64,000 nt of DNA from Thermincola ferriacetica (GTDB lineage Bacteria > Bacillota > Thermincolia > Thermincolales > Thermincolaceae), in contig NZ_LGTE01000013.1 of NCBI RefSeq assembly GCF_001263415.1, positions 1 through 64,000 on the forward strand, written 5' to 3'. The first letter of the stretch is position 1; each line of letters starts with the position of its first letter. Shown one piece after another: positions 34,527-44,603 of this stretch. The notes under the pieces were generated by a model. The model was not told where the DNA came from, did no database searches, and saw only the letters and a program-made list of their open reading frames with translations. The position numbers and the translations under genes are program-made.

Positions 34527-35468
34527 ATGAAGGTCAAACATTTGTTGCTTATAATACTGGTATTATTGATTGTTGCGTTTTTGGGCTTTGCTTACCTGTT
34601 TTACAGGGAGCAGCAGGATAACCTGAAGTTTCAGTCGGTGGCTGTAAACCAGGAGAATAAAATAATCTATTATGGCCCACAGGAGGACCCCTTTTCGTGG
34701 CCGGTGGGAATCGCAGTTCATAAAGGCCAAATTTATATAGCCGATGCTAACCGGCACAGGATCAGGATTTTTACACCTGAGTGGCGTCTGGTCAAAAATA
34801 TCGGACATTATGGAAAGAAAAAAGGGGAACTGGGCTATCCCGTAGGGATTGCTGTAAATTCTGAAGGAGAAATATTTGTATCAGAAGTTGTTAATAACCG
34901 AATTCAGGTATTTTCACCGGAGGGCGCTTTCAAATCATTTTTCCCGCAAAGGAAAGTAGATATCAAGAGCCCAACGGCTATTGCTATAGATAAGAGTGAT
35001 AATGTGCTGGTCTTTGACCGGGGAGATCACTTTATCAAGGTCTTCGACCGGACCGGAAAACTGCTTTTCAAATTCGGCGGCCCGGGCAGCAGTCCGGGTC
35101 AACTTAAGTTTGCCATGGGGATTGCTGTTTTGCCCAATGGGAATATTTGCGTTTCGGATTCCGGTAACCGGCGCATACAATTTTTTGACAAGCAAGGCAA
35201 GTTCCTGGCTCAGTTCGCAGGTGGAACGGATGGCCTTAACGGGTTTGCCTTACCAAGGGGCATAGCCGCCATAAATAATGAAAAGGTAGCGGTTGTAGAT
35301 GCCCTTGCACGGCGTGTATTAGAAATAAGCCGTAAAAAAGATGCCTGGGAATCAAAAATTTTAGGAAAGGACTTTGTAGTACCTGATGGGGCGTTTTATG
35401 CCGATGGCAGATTATATGTTGCCGACCGCGGCGATAACAGTGTTGCTGTAATTGGGAGAGTCAGATAG
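34527..35468 (+). CDS. Membrane-anchored NHL-repeat beta-propeller protein 2
   Basis: ATG 34527, with CAGGTGATA upstream, gives 313 residues; an in-frame GTG at 34452 lacks a good site. One membrane helix (about 5-25) is followed by an NHL propeller: IADANRHRIRIFTPEWRLV, VSEVVNNRIQVFSPEGAF, VFDRGDHFIKVFDRTGKL, VSDSGNRRIQFFDKQGKF and a closing VADRGDNSVAVIG. It is a clear paralog of NHL1, with the same size and topology, and lies between MHC1 and MHC2. Confidence 0.85.
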   Translation: MKVKHLLLIILVLLIVAFLGFAYLFYREQQDNLKFQSVAVNQENKIIYYGPQEDPFSWPVGIAVHKGQIYIADANRHRIRIFTPEWRLVKNIGHYGKKKGELGYPVGIAVNSEGEIFVSEVVNNRIQVFSPEGAFKSFFPQRKVDIKSPTAIAIDKSDNVLVFDRGDHFIKVFDRTGKLLFKFGGPGSSPGQLKFAMGIAVLPNGNICVSDSGNRRIQFFDKQGKFLAQFAGGTDGLNGFALPRGIAAINNEKVAVVDALARRVLEISRKKDAWESKILGKDFVVPDGAFYADGRLYVADRGDNSVAVIGRVR

Positions 35469-35488
35469 ACTGGCAAGGCGGGATACTT

Positions 35489-38400
35489 ATGAGAATAACG
35501 GTAACGACAACCGGGAAAAAATTAAACTACCGCAAGTTTGGCAAGCGTATTGGATTATTGGCCTTAGTTATCGTCACTGCCGTTGCTGCCTTTTTCTATT
35601 TCAACAGCAGCACCGTAGCTGTAACATCGAAGCCAACAGTATATATTGTAGATGTAGATTACGCTGCTAATTCTTCCGGCGACCGTATGAGAAGCTACCT
35701 TACCAGTCAGGGATATACTGTTAACTGGGTGAATGCAACTACTACTTTACCTTCTCATGCAGAGGCTAATGGCTATGATGTCATTATCTTTAGCACAGGC
35801 GATTTAGGTACAACTAGTTTGAACGATACAGATTTGCAGTGGGTTTATGACCAGTTGAACGACCCGGCCAACAATCACAGGGTTATTGTGGAGGGTGATG
35901 CTCTGCCCTCGGAAATAAATGGCAGTGCTAACTCCGCAACATTTCGTGCCGGTATTTTACATGCTACTGCCATTGGATCACTTCAGACCAATTCAACCTA
36001 TACTTTTAACAGACTGAACAGTACTCATTATGTGGTTTCAGGCGGCGGTGCCGGAGGCACGGGAATTAACATTTCTGGTACCAACCCAACTTATTCTAAT
36101 TTTACAACTAATGATTTCAGACCTATTACGGAAGATGCTAACAGTACACCCCTTTACAAATATTCTACAACCACAACGCAGCCATATACCGTTCTGTCCG
36201 CCTGGGAGGGAACCAACAGGGCTTCAAGGTCTGTTGTCATGAGCTTTCTTTGGTATAACGGCACCCAGGGAATCACCACCCAGTCATGGCGTGAAGGTTT
36301 GCTCAAAAATTCCGTGGACTGGGTCGGCGAGTTTATGGAGGCGTCTTTTACATCGATGGCGCCTGCGAATGTCAACCCCGGTACAACGGGGGTACAAATG
36401 GGTCGCTTGTTTTTACAGAACAATATTAGCGGGGAAAACACGACCCTGACAGGTTTCAGCGTGCAGCAGACGGGAACGGCGACCAAAGACAGCAATGTAA
36501 CTACCGTGAAAATATACGCTGACGCCAATAATGATGGAACTATTGATACCCCGTCCACTCCTTTGGCAACGGCCAATTTTTCCGGTGGTACTGCTACCTT
36601 CAGCGGCCTTAATTTTACCGTGGATTCAACAGGGAAATCTATAATCATAACCTATGATGTTGCTGCTGGGGCCGAACAGACCAAGAGTCTGCGGTTAAAG
36701 GTACTTACCAATACATTTACAAACCAGGAAGGATCTTTGATCAAGACAATAGGTACCTTTGAATCCAATGCCACCCTTATCAACGATATTACTCCTCCTT
36801 CCGTACCCCAGGGAGTCTATACTACCAATCTGGGAACGGGAACCGGTCTAAAAATCAGTTGGAGCCCCAATACTGAACCAGACCTGTCCGGCTATAAAAT
36901 TTATAGAGACACTTCCCCTACAGGAAGTTTCAATACCCTGGTGGGGAGCGTACCTGCCGGGACTACAAATATTACCGATAGTGGGCTTACGGAGTTTACC
37001 CGTTATTATTATAAAGTTACTGCTTATGATACCAGCAGCAACGAATCTGATAAAGCCAGTTCCACGGCTGTAGTCGGTATACCGAACAGACCGCCGGCTA
37101 CTCCGGCGGGTTTAAATGTAACAGATCCTGCCGTTGGCCGGACCCTGATAGTTTCCTGGAGCGCTGTTACGGACGAACCGCTTGATCCTTTCAACGGCAA
37201 TACTCCGGATTTAGCGGGATATAACCTTTATGTTGCCGGCGATCCGGCCGGGCCTTACGGAAAAGTTAATGCTACTCCGATTACTGATACTACATACACC
37301 CATATAGGTTTAAAGGATGGAAACACCTATTATTATAAGGTAGCTGCCGTGGACCGGTATGGGGCGGAGTCTGTTTTATCGGCAGCAGTTAGCGGTACCC
37401 CATCGGATAGCACACCGCCGCAGATAACAAGTGTATATCCGGCGGAAGGCCAGGATTTGGTGCCGCGGAACATAATTGTTAAAGTAACTTTTGATGATCC
37501 CCTGGACCCGGCTTCAGTCAATTCGGCAGTTTTAAGGATTGTCGATCAAAATAACCTGCCCGTTCCGGGCACAGTTTCTTATGATGCCATTAACGGGCAG
37601 ATTAGGTTTACTTTTGATTCCGTACTTCCGGCAGCCGGTTCATTCAAGGCAATTCTTGACGGAACTGCGCCTGACGGAGTTAAAAATGCCGCCGGTCTGT
37701 ATCTTGGTTTTGATAAGGAATGGACATTTGGCACTTTAATTAACCCGCATGCTAATTTTACAACAAATACAACATTGTGCGGTTATTGTCATTCGGCCCA
37801 TTCAGCGACAGGCGTAAATATTATCCGGGCGCCGAAGATTATTGATTTGTGCCTTTTATGCCACGATGGTACGGGTAGCAGTTACGATGTTAAAGCAGGC
37901 ATCTATTTTAACGGGGATGTACCAACTCCTTTGTTATCGGGCGGGTATGACCTGGCTATGGGCAGCACATCTACCCACTTTACCGATTTGGCCAACTCCG
38001 TATTCGGCGGTTCGGCTGACCCGATGACCGTTGACTGCAACAACTGCCATGAACCGCACGGTACATCTAATTACCGCAACTTACGGACGACCGTGAACGG
38101 CCGGCAGGTTACCGTTACCGGTGTTGTTTACGGTCCGGCTTATGCCGTCAAAACAACTTCCGGTCGGGAAGTGGCCACTTACGTGTATGGCTTTAACGAT
38201 TTTTGCGGCGCCTGTCACTTTGATTACCTTGTCTACAACTCAGAAAATACAGCCGACAAGGTAATCAACTGGCGCCACAGGGTAGGCGTAGGTATGACAG
38301 GCGGGTCGCCGGGAGGGGATTTTGTGGTCAGTTACCCGGCGCCGGGGCTTTATACCACGTTGCCTACCGAAGGCGCGCCTACAGGAGCGAATTTGACCAA

Positions 38401-38845
38401 TTATGAAATTTTAGACGGCGGGTCCCTGGGACCGGCTACCTATAATTATATTGTGACAGCCAGGAATGCAGTCGGGGAATCGGTTTACGGCAGCATATTA
38501 CAAGTAACAAACGGTGCAGCCGGGCAAAAAATCAAGATTTTCTGGGAGCCTATTACCAATGCATACAAATACAGAATATACCGGTATGTTGGGCCATTAG
38601 ATGTGAAAAAAGCTGATGTCAGCAAGTTTAGCTTCCTGGCCGAAGTAGGGGATGCCCCCACCAGTTTCGTTGATGATGGCAGTTATACACCCGATGTGGC
38701 CGTACATCCGCCTACTACCTCCAATGCAAAAATAAACTGCCTTACCTGTCATTACTCCCATGGAACAACGGCTGTAGCAGACGGACCTACCCGGTTAAGG
38801 AGGCTGGATTACAATGGAGTCTGTGAGGATTGCCATAAAAAATAA
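35489..38845 (+). CDS. Six-haem cytochrome with GATase-like, FN3 and Ig-like domains (MHC2)
   Basis: This 1118-residue protein is built from an N-terminal anchor (about 21-40), a ~270-residue Rossmann-like module (VYIVDVDYAANSSG...DVIIFSTGDLG; ends in WREGLLKNSVDWVGE), a ~150-residue beta domain, two fibronectin type III repeats (about 430-630), a Big_5-type Ig domain (about 640-745), and six haem sites: C764, C788, C850, C906, C1084 and C1112. About 170 residues separate haem 4 from haem 5 and contain another FN3-like insertion. The last motif CEDCHKK ends the protein, as in MHC1. Wall-spanning electron transfer is inferred. Confidence 0.92.
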   Translation: MRITVTTTGKKLNYRKFGKRIGLLALVIVTAVAAFFYFNSSTVAVTSKPTVYIVDVDYAANSSGDRMRSYLTSQGYTVNWVNATTTLPSHAEANGYDVIIFSTGDLGTTSLNDTDLQWVYDQLNDPANNHRVIVEGDALPSEINGSANSATFRAGILHATAIGSLQTNSTYTFNRLNSTHYVVSGGGAGGTGINISGTNPTYSNFTTNDFRPITEDANSTPLYKYSTTTTQPYTVLSAWEGTNRASRSVVMSFLWYNGTQGITTQSWREGLLKNSVDWVGEFMEASFTSMAPANVNPGTTGVQMGRLFLQNNISGENTTLTGFSVQQTGTATKDSNVTTVKIYADANNDGTIDTPSTPLATANFSGGTATFSGLNFTVDSTGKSIIITYDVAAGAEQTKSLRLKVLTNTFTNQEGSLIKTIGTFESNATLINDITPPSVPQGVYTTNLGTGTGLKISWSPNTEPDLSGYKIYRDTSPTGSFNTLVGSVPAGTTNITDSGLTEFTRYYYKVTAYDTSSNESDKASSTAVVGIPNRPPATPAGLNVTDPAVGRTLIVSWSAVTDEPLDPFNGNTPDLAGYNLYVAGDPAGPYGKVNATPITDTTYTHIGLKDGNTYYYKVAAVDRYGAESVLSAAVSGTPSDSTPPQITSVYPAEGQDLVPRNIIVKVTFDDPLDPASVNSAVLRIVDQNNLPVPGTVSYDAINGQIRFTFDSVLPAAGSFKAILDGTAPDGVKNAAGLYLGFDKEWTFGTLINPHANFTTNTTLCGYCHSAHSATGVNIIRAPKIIDLCLLCHDGTGSSYDVKAGIYFNGDVPTPLLSGGYDLAMGSTSTHFTDLANSVFGGSADPMTVDCNNCHEPHGTSNYRNLRTTVNGRQVTVTGVVYGPAYAVKTTSGREVATYVYGFNDFCGACHFDYLVYNSENTADKVINWRHRVGVGMTGGSPGGDFVVSYPAPGLYTTLPTEGAPTGANLTNYEILDGGSLGPATYNYIVTARNAVGESVYGSILQVTNGAAGQKIKIFWEPITNAYKYRIYRYVGPLDVKKADVSKFSFLAEVGDAPTSFVDDGSYTPDVAVHPPTTSNAKINCLTCHYSHGTTAVADGPTRLRRLDYNGVCEDCHKK

Positions 38846-38852
38846 GGCATAT

Positions 38853-39776
38853 ATGACAAGAAATTTCCTGTTTATCCTGACTGTCATGTTGCTGTCATTT
38901 CTTTTTACTATTGCTTACTGGGCTTATTCCAGCCATATCGCCAGGGGAGCGCGGCTATCCACGGCCAAGGTGGTAAGCACCTCGGGCAAATATCGCCTGA
39001 ACCGGCCGATGGGGATAACGGTAGACAAGGAGGGCAGGATATTTGTCGCCGATAGCGGCAACAACCGGGTTGTTGTATATAAGTTGGGGAGCTGGTTCAA
39101 AAAGATAATCGGTGGCCCTGACGGGAAAATGAAAACCCCGACTTCTGTGGCTTTATATAAAAACAGGCTTTATGTGGGAAGTTACGGGACCGGTGAAATA
39201 CAGGTATACGACAAATCCGGCGAGTTGAAAGATTCTCTGCCGCACCAAAAAGACAGATTGAACCTGCCCGATATCAGAACGCTGGCCTTGACCGTTGATT
39301 CGCAGGGCAACCTTTATGCCAGTGATGCCAAGAGACAGCAAATCGCTGTTTTCGACCAGGAAGGGAATTTAAAGCTGATTTTTGGCAGACCCGGCTATTT
39401 TCCCGGAGAGCTGAGCTATGTTAACGGCCTGGCAGTGGATGAAGAAAACCGGCGCATTATAGCCTTGGATTCTAATAATTTACGATTGCTGTATTTTAAT
39501 TTTGAAGGTAAGTTTCTTGATTACCTGCAACTGGACAAGATTGCGAAAGAGTTGTTCGTCGCGCCCAGGGGCTTAGCTTATGACCCCGAAAAAAAAGCGA
39601 TTTACATAGCTGATACCCTGTCCGATAATGTGGTTATTTTGAGCGAGCAGGGGAAGATTTTGGATAAATCAGGGAAAATAGGCTTGTCCTATCCTCATGG
39701 TCTTTTCCTGGGGCCGGATAAGTTTCTTTATATTACCAATAGGGAAAACTCTGATATTTACTTGCTGAATTCATAG
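38853..39776 (+). CDS. Membrane-anchored NHL-repeat beta-propeller protein 3
   Basis: The start is ATG 38853; an in-frame ATG at 38814 lies inside the end of MHC2 and would prepend a basic segment. It has 307 residues: anchor helix (about 5-25), then NHL blades such as VADSGNNRVVVYKLG, VGSYGTGEIQVYDKSGEL, ASDAKRQQIAVFDQEGNL and IADTLSDNVVILSEQGKIL. It is the third paralog of NHL1 and NHL2. It precedes the 15-haem cytochrome by 17 bases. The ribosome site is weak, so coupling to upstream translation is possible. Confidence 0.82.
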   Translation: MTRNFLFILTVMLLSFLFTIAYWAYSSHIARGARLSTAKVVSTSGKYRLNRPMGITVDKEGRIFVADSGNNRVVVYKLGSWFKKIIGGPDGKMKTPTSVALYKNRLYVGSYGTGEIQVYDKSGELKDSLPHQKDRLNLPDIRTLALTVDSQGNLYASDAKRQQIAVFDQEGNLKLIFGRPGYFPGELSYVNGLAVDEENRRIIALDSNNLRLLYFNFEGKFLDYLQLDKIAKELFVAPRGLAYDPEKKAIYIADTLSDNVVILSEQGKILDKSGKIGLSYPHGLFLGPDKFLYITNRENSDIYLLNS

Positions 39777-39793
39777 TAAAGGAGGAAGCTGCT

Positions 39794-42700
39794 ATGGCCA
39801 TGGTAACAATTACCCCAAATCGGGTCGGAAAAAAGAGAATCAGATATGGCATTAAAGCTACAGTGATTGTTCTAGCTGTTATTTTGGCTGTTTTTGGGGT
39901 AGTTTTCTCCTTTTTCTATGGCGAAAGCCAGGAAGTGAGGGCCGGTGTGACTGCTTCCAAAATACTGATTATTTCCAATGATGATACCTATTTACCGAGC
40001 AGTTACACCAAAGGGACGTCGGCAACGAACATGCAAAGCTTTTTGCAGGGACAGGGTTTTGTTGTTGATGTACACAGTGAAAAACTGAACGGGGCAGTAA
40101 ACGCAAACTTTGTCACTATTGCTGATAATTATGACCTGGTAATTTTTACTCAGGGTGTCGGTTACAGGTCCACGTCGAACAACGCTCCCGGTCTGGATGG
40201 AAACGATATAGCATTTTTAAAGGAATATCTGAACCTGACCAATACGGTACCCGGTACAAGCAAAGCGAACCTGATTATTGAGGGTGAAGACATACTATAT
40301 GATATGGGTCGGTCCGGTACATCAACAGACCAAAGGGATATTCTCGAAATCAACACATCCAGTTCCCGCGGCGACCGGGGCAGGATCACAGAGCTGCGGG
40401 TTTTGGATACCAACCATCCGGTCAACCAAGGGTTGGCCTCCTCAGCAACAACCAGTTATCAGACCAACTGGCAGGATTCCCTGGTGGCCACTACCGGGGC
40501 CAAAATAATCACCAACAGTATTATAGGCGGTAATACTTACGGCGCTATTAATACTTATGACGATGGAAAGGGAAACCGCCGGGTTTTTATGCCTTTTGCC
40601 TGGTATGCCAACAATAACAACCGGATTAATGACCAAACATGGCGTGAGATGTTATTGTTAAATGCCGTGAAATGGGTCGGGGAAAGAAAGGTGACTGTGA
40701 CCAGTACAAATTTGGCCCCGGCGGACGTAATGCCGGGAGCTACCCAGGAGATGCTGAAGGTAACCCTTACCGCCGCCTGGGGAGATCCGGGAATCAGTGG
40801 TTTAACTATCAATGAAACGGGTTCGGCTGTGGCGGCCAGCGCTATTGCCAAGGTCATGGTTTATGATGATGCCAATAATAACGGGGTAATAGATACAGGG
40901 GAACAAAAACTAGGTGAGACAACAACCTGGACCGGCGAAAGTGCTACTGTGAATTTTTCCTCTCCTCTTGCTGTTGCTGACGGCACAAGTAAAAACCTGA
41001 TCGTGGCTTATCAATTAAACAGTGGCAACGTGGGTACTACTGTCGGAGCAAGCCTGGCTGACAGTAATGCAATTATCTTATACGCGCAGGATATACTGGC
41101 TAAAACTTACGGTACGTTTCCCCAGAGTTCCGGCAATACGTTAATTACCAGCGCCGGCACAGCGCAGATTATCTCTCCTTCCAACAATGCAACAATACAC
41201 GGGAGTTACAATGTTATAGGTGTAACTTCCGGTGAATATTACCTGGAGTATTCGCCAGGATACAACAGCGCCGGGCCGTGGACCCAGATTAATTATGGCG
41301 CGGCTGCTGTCAATCACGGCAGCGTGGGTACGTGGAACACGACCGGTGTTACTGACGGAGCCTATACTTTAAGGCTTAGGGTAACTACAGGTACAGAAAC
41401 AACGGTAAATGTAACGGTAGACAATACAGCTCCGACTGTAACTTCCGGTCCTTCCGTTTCTGTTGGCAGCACCACCGCTACGGTGACATGGACAACTGAC
41501 GAATCCTCGACTTCAGAAGTCGTCTATAAACCGTTTTCCAGCGGCACATGGAGCACTATTACCAACAGCGCTTACGTATTGAACCATTCCGTTCAGTTAA
41601 CGGGTCTGAACAGTGCCACTCAGTATGATTTTTACATTAAATCTACCGATGCTACCGAAAACACTGTCACCACTCCCACCCAGAACTTTACCACCGAACA
41701 ATTGGGTGCCATAGCGACCATAACTTCACCGGCCATTGTGGGAGAGGTTATACCGCGTGTAGGCGGGATATTTGACATTACCGGTACCGCCAGAACAGAC
41801 AGGCCTGGCGGGCGTGTGCAATGGTCTGTATATTATGGGGCAGGAACCAGCAGAAATTCTGTGACAACCTGGAACCTGCTGCATAATTCCACTACGCCTG
41901 TTACTAATGGGACGCTTTATTCCTGGGACACAAATTCGCTGGCCAACGGTTCCTATGTGTTAAAACTGGTAACTGTAGACCCCGACTTGACAGGAAGCAC
42001 AGCTTCCATGGAGGCCTATGTGGAGGTAATTGTTGATAATACGCCCCCTGTTATTTCCAATGTACATGTGATAAGTGTAAGTAATATTTCTGCCGATATA
42101 GCGTGGAGCGTCAATAAAAGTACCAATGGACAGGTATCATATGGCAAATCACCGGGAGCTTATTCAAATACAGTACAGGATGATAATAATGATAACCAGG
42201 TCTTTTTATCCGGTTTAACACCGAACACAACCTATTACTTCAGGGTAACAGTAAATGATACGGCAGGGCATGTAGTGAATTCCGGTGAATATACTTTTAC
42301 CACTTCCAATGTTAATGACACCACTGTGCCGGCTACTGTATATAACTTACGGGCTACTGGGCGTACTGATACAACAGTGGACCTCGCATGGAGTGCGGCA
42401 GTCGATAACACCGGTATTTCTTCGTATAATATTTACCGCAGTATCGATGGTACCAACTTTACAAAAGTGGCAACCATATCCGGAGCCGTAACGCATTATA
42501 CCGATACGGGTTTAAATGCCAGTACTGAATACTGGTACAGGGCTACAGCCACTGACCTGGCAGGTAATGAGTCACTGCCTTCCGAATCTATCAAAGTTCC
42601 CACGGTTGCTCAGTTCCGGGTCAACCCCCATGGCTCTTACCCGAAACTGACCAATATGTGCAGCAAATGCCATACCACGCACCGGGGAAAAAAATCCATG

Positions 42701-44566
42701 CTGTTCAATGACACCCAGGAGCAGAAGGTTTGTTTCTCTTGCCATAATGGCACGGGCAGCAAATATGACATTCAGAACGAATACAATGTGGACCCGAATA
42801 ACCCGGACAAGTCACGGCATCCGCTGCCCATGAGCCATACGCAGAAAGAGTGTGCCAGTTGCCATAACCCCCATTTAAGCGACTCCGGGACACCGTCCCT
42901 GTTAGCAGCGGCACAATATGATGCCAACGGCAATCTTATTGGCTACGCCTCTTCGGGCAACCAGTTCTGTTACGCCTGCCACGGCGATGTGGAGGTCAGC
43001 AAGGTCATTTATGCCATTGGCGGGTCCCATGCACCTTTTGAGAACTCTGTACATAACGGCAGCAACTTTCCGCTGCCTGAGTCGGGCAGTAAGATAAAAT
43101 GCGTCATGTGCCATAACAACCATGCCAGCCCCTATGTCCGGCTGACCAAGGCCAAGGAGGAAGAAAACTGCTACCACTGCCATGGGGATACCGCTAATTC
43201 GGGCACTTACGGACTGACTGTAAATATTAAAAGCTTGTTCCAAAAAAGCTCTCATCATAAAGTGGAAAGCAACGGAGTAAATGATACACGCGTGGAGTGT
43301 GTAAACTGCCATAACCCCCATTATATTACCAAAACAAATATTGTATCGAACCCTTACGATACTAATGATAACTGGAACTGGAGCGTGACACCGGAAAAGA
43401 GCAAGTTCTGTATACAGTGCCATGACGGGGATGCGCCGCCTGCGAAAATGGTCAACGATACAACGGTGGTTCCCTATTCCGTCTATTTCCCGGCTTTTTC
43501 AAACCAGACCACGGCTGATTATAGCGGTCCCAACGGCTCCTGGAACAAGTCTGGCTTTACTGCCAACGGTCACTATAATGCCGGGGTACAATGTACAAAC
43601 TGTCATGACCCGCATGGTTCAGACAATTCGTGGATGCTTAAGTATCCGGAAGACCCCAACAGTACCCCCGGCAGTACCAGTGGAGTATGTTTACGGTGCC
43701 ATGGCGGAGGAGCCACACCTGCCGGCCCTGATGTGTGGACAAACGGTTTCAGCCAGTCAAACAGTCACCCCACCCTGGCGATGACCGGAAAACACAGTAA
43801 TACGGAAAACTATAGCAGCATTTCTATAGCTGATCGCCATGCCGAATGTTACGACTGCCATGACCCGCATTCAGTAAAAAATACGCCAACCGGTAATTTA
43901 GCAGGAGCCCTAAATAATGTTTCCGGGGTGACCAGGTCTGGCGGTAGCCTGGTATGGAAACAAAAAGCTACCGAGGAATGGGAAATCTGCTACAAATGCC
44001 ATTCCAGTTACTGGAATAATCTCAGTGCAGCAGGAAAAAGGGATATTGCTGCCGAATTTTACAGAACTACGGGGACTTACTCCTACCATTACGTGGAGTT
44101 GTCTAACAACCCAAACCTTGACACTACTCGGGTTAACGCTCACTTAATTAACGGATGGACTGCTACCAGTAAAATGAAATGCACAGATTGTCATGGCAGT
44201 CCCACCGGAGCAAAAGGTCCGCATGGATCTCCTTATCCAAATATTCTCAAAGGAAGTTATGATACTTCTATTAATACGAGAACTGGACTTCCCTCGGATT
44301 TTATTTGCTTCAGGTGCCACGAGGAAAACTACTATAAGACCCAACACATGAACAACAAATCCGATCATATGCAGGTATCCTGCAAAAGGTGCCATGGTAC
44401 CAGGTTCCACGGTTCTAACAGAGCGCATTTTATAGCGGTTAATGACGGCGGCGGCCCGGATGTGGACCCGGAATCTTATTTAAACAGTGGGACTTACGCA
44501 CACCCTCAATATAACAGCAAAAGCAGTTGCAGTTCCACTGTTAGTCAGTGTTCTGACCATCGATAA
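39794..44566 (+). CDS. Fifteen-haem giant cytochrome with FN3 domains (MHC3)
   Basis: At 1590 residues this is the largest protein of the window. It has an anchor or signal segment (about 20-43, ending EVRAG), a Rossmann-like module related to that in MHC2 (KILIISNDDTYLPSS; ending TWREMLLLNAVKWVGE), a beta domain, and three FN3-type repeats (about 545-635, 748-838 and 840-935). The haem part runs from residue 956 to 1534 with fifteen CXXCH sites, mostly followed by NPH or DPH motifs. No LPXTG or SLH anchor is visible; the end is Ser/Cys-rich. AAAGGAGGAAG precedes the ATG. Long-range electron transfer across the wall is inferred. Confidence 0.93.
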   Translation: MAMVTITPNRVGKKRIRYGIKATVIVLAVILAVFGVVFSFFYGESQEVRAGVTASKILIISNDDTYLPSSYTKGTSATNMQSFLQGQGFVVDVHSEKLNGAVNANFVTIADNYDLVIFTQGVGYRSTSNNAPGLDGNDIAFLKEYLNLTNTVPGTSKANLIIEGEDILYDMGRSGTSTDQRDILEINTSSSRGDRGRITELRVLDTNHPVNQGLASSATTSYQTNWQDSLVATTGAKIITNSIIGGNTYGAINTYDDGKGNRRVFMPFAWYANNNNRINDQTWREMLLLNAVKWVGERKVTVTSTNLAPADVMPGATQEMLKVTLTAAWGDPGISGLTINETGSAVAASAIAKVMVYDDANNNGVIDTGEQKLGETTTWTGESATVNFSSPLAVADGTSKNLIVAYQLNSGNVGTTVGASLADSNAIILYAQDILAKTYGTFPQSSGNTLITSAGTAQIISPSNNATIHGSYNVIGVTSGEYYLEYSPGYNSAGPWTQINYGAAAVNHGSVGTWNTTGVTDGAYTLRLRVTTGTETTVNVTVDNTAPTVTSGPSVSVGSTTATVTWTTDESSTSEVVYKPFSSGTWSTITNSAYVLNHSVQLTGLNSATQYDFYIKSTDATENTVTTPTQNFTTEQLGAIATITSPAIVGEVIPRVGGIFDITGTARTDRPGGRVQWSVYYGAGTSRNSVTTWNLLHNSTTPVTNGTLYSWDTNSLANGSYVLKLVTVDPDLTGSTASMEAYVEVIVDNTPPVISNVHVISVSNISADIAWSVNKSTNGQVSYGKSPGAYSNTVQDDNNDNQVFLSGLTPNTTYYFRVTVNDTAGHVVNSGEYTFTTSNVNDTTVPATVYNLRATGRTDTTVDLAWSAAVDNTGISSYNIYRSIDGTNFTKVATISGAVTHYTDTGLNASTEYWYRATATDLAGNESLPSESIKVPTVAQFRVNPHGSYPKLTNMCSKCHTTHRGKKSMLFNDTQEQKVCFSCHNGTGSKYDIQNEYNVDPNNPDKSRHPLPMSHTQKECASCHNPHLSDSGTPSLLAAAQYDANGNLIGYASSGNQFCYACHGDVEVSKVIYAIGGSHAPFENSVHNGSNFPLPESGSKIKCVMCHNNHASPYVRLTKAKEEENCYHCHGDTANSGTYGLTVNIKSLFQKSSHHKVESNGVNDTRVECVNCHNPHYITKTNIVSNPYDTNDNWNWSVTPEKSKFCIQCHDGDAPPAKMVNDTTVVPYSVYFPAFSNQTTADYSGPNGSWNKSGFTANGHYNAGVQCTNCHDPHGSDNSWMLKYPEDPNSTPGSTSGVCLRCHGGGATPAGPDVWTNGFSQSNSHPTLAMTGKHSNTENYSSISIADRHAECYDCHDPHSVKNTPTGNLAGALNNVSGVTRSGGSLVWKQKATEEWEICYKCHSSYWNNLSAAGKRDIAAEFYRTTGTYSYHYVELSNNPNLDTTRVNAHLINGWTATSKMKCTDCHGSPTGAKGPHGSPYPNILKGSYDTSINTRTGLPSDFICFRCHEENYYKTQHMNNKSDHMQVSCKRCHGTRFHGSNRAHFIAVNDGGGPDVDPESYLNSGTYAHPQYNSKSSCSSTVSQCSDHR

Positions 44567-44569
44567 GTT

Positions 44570-44603
44570 GGACCCTTTAACCCGTTATAGGGTTAAAGGG
44601 TCC
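44570..44603 (+). terminator. Strong intrinsic hairpin after MHC3
   Basis: GGACCCTTTAACCC pairs perfectly with GGGTTAAAGGGTCC (14 bp) around a six-base loop. The following tract (TGAAATTTTATTTAATTTTATTT) is only moderately T-rich, so termination before resB may be partial. Confidence 0.7.

Noticed and set aside
42902-43423. Long minus-strand frame inside the 15-haem gene
   Set aside because: Antisense shadow caused by repeated TGC-CAT codons of haem motifs; no start signal.
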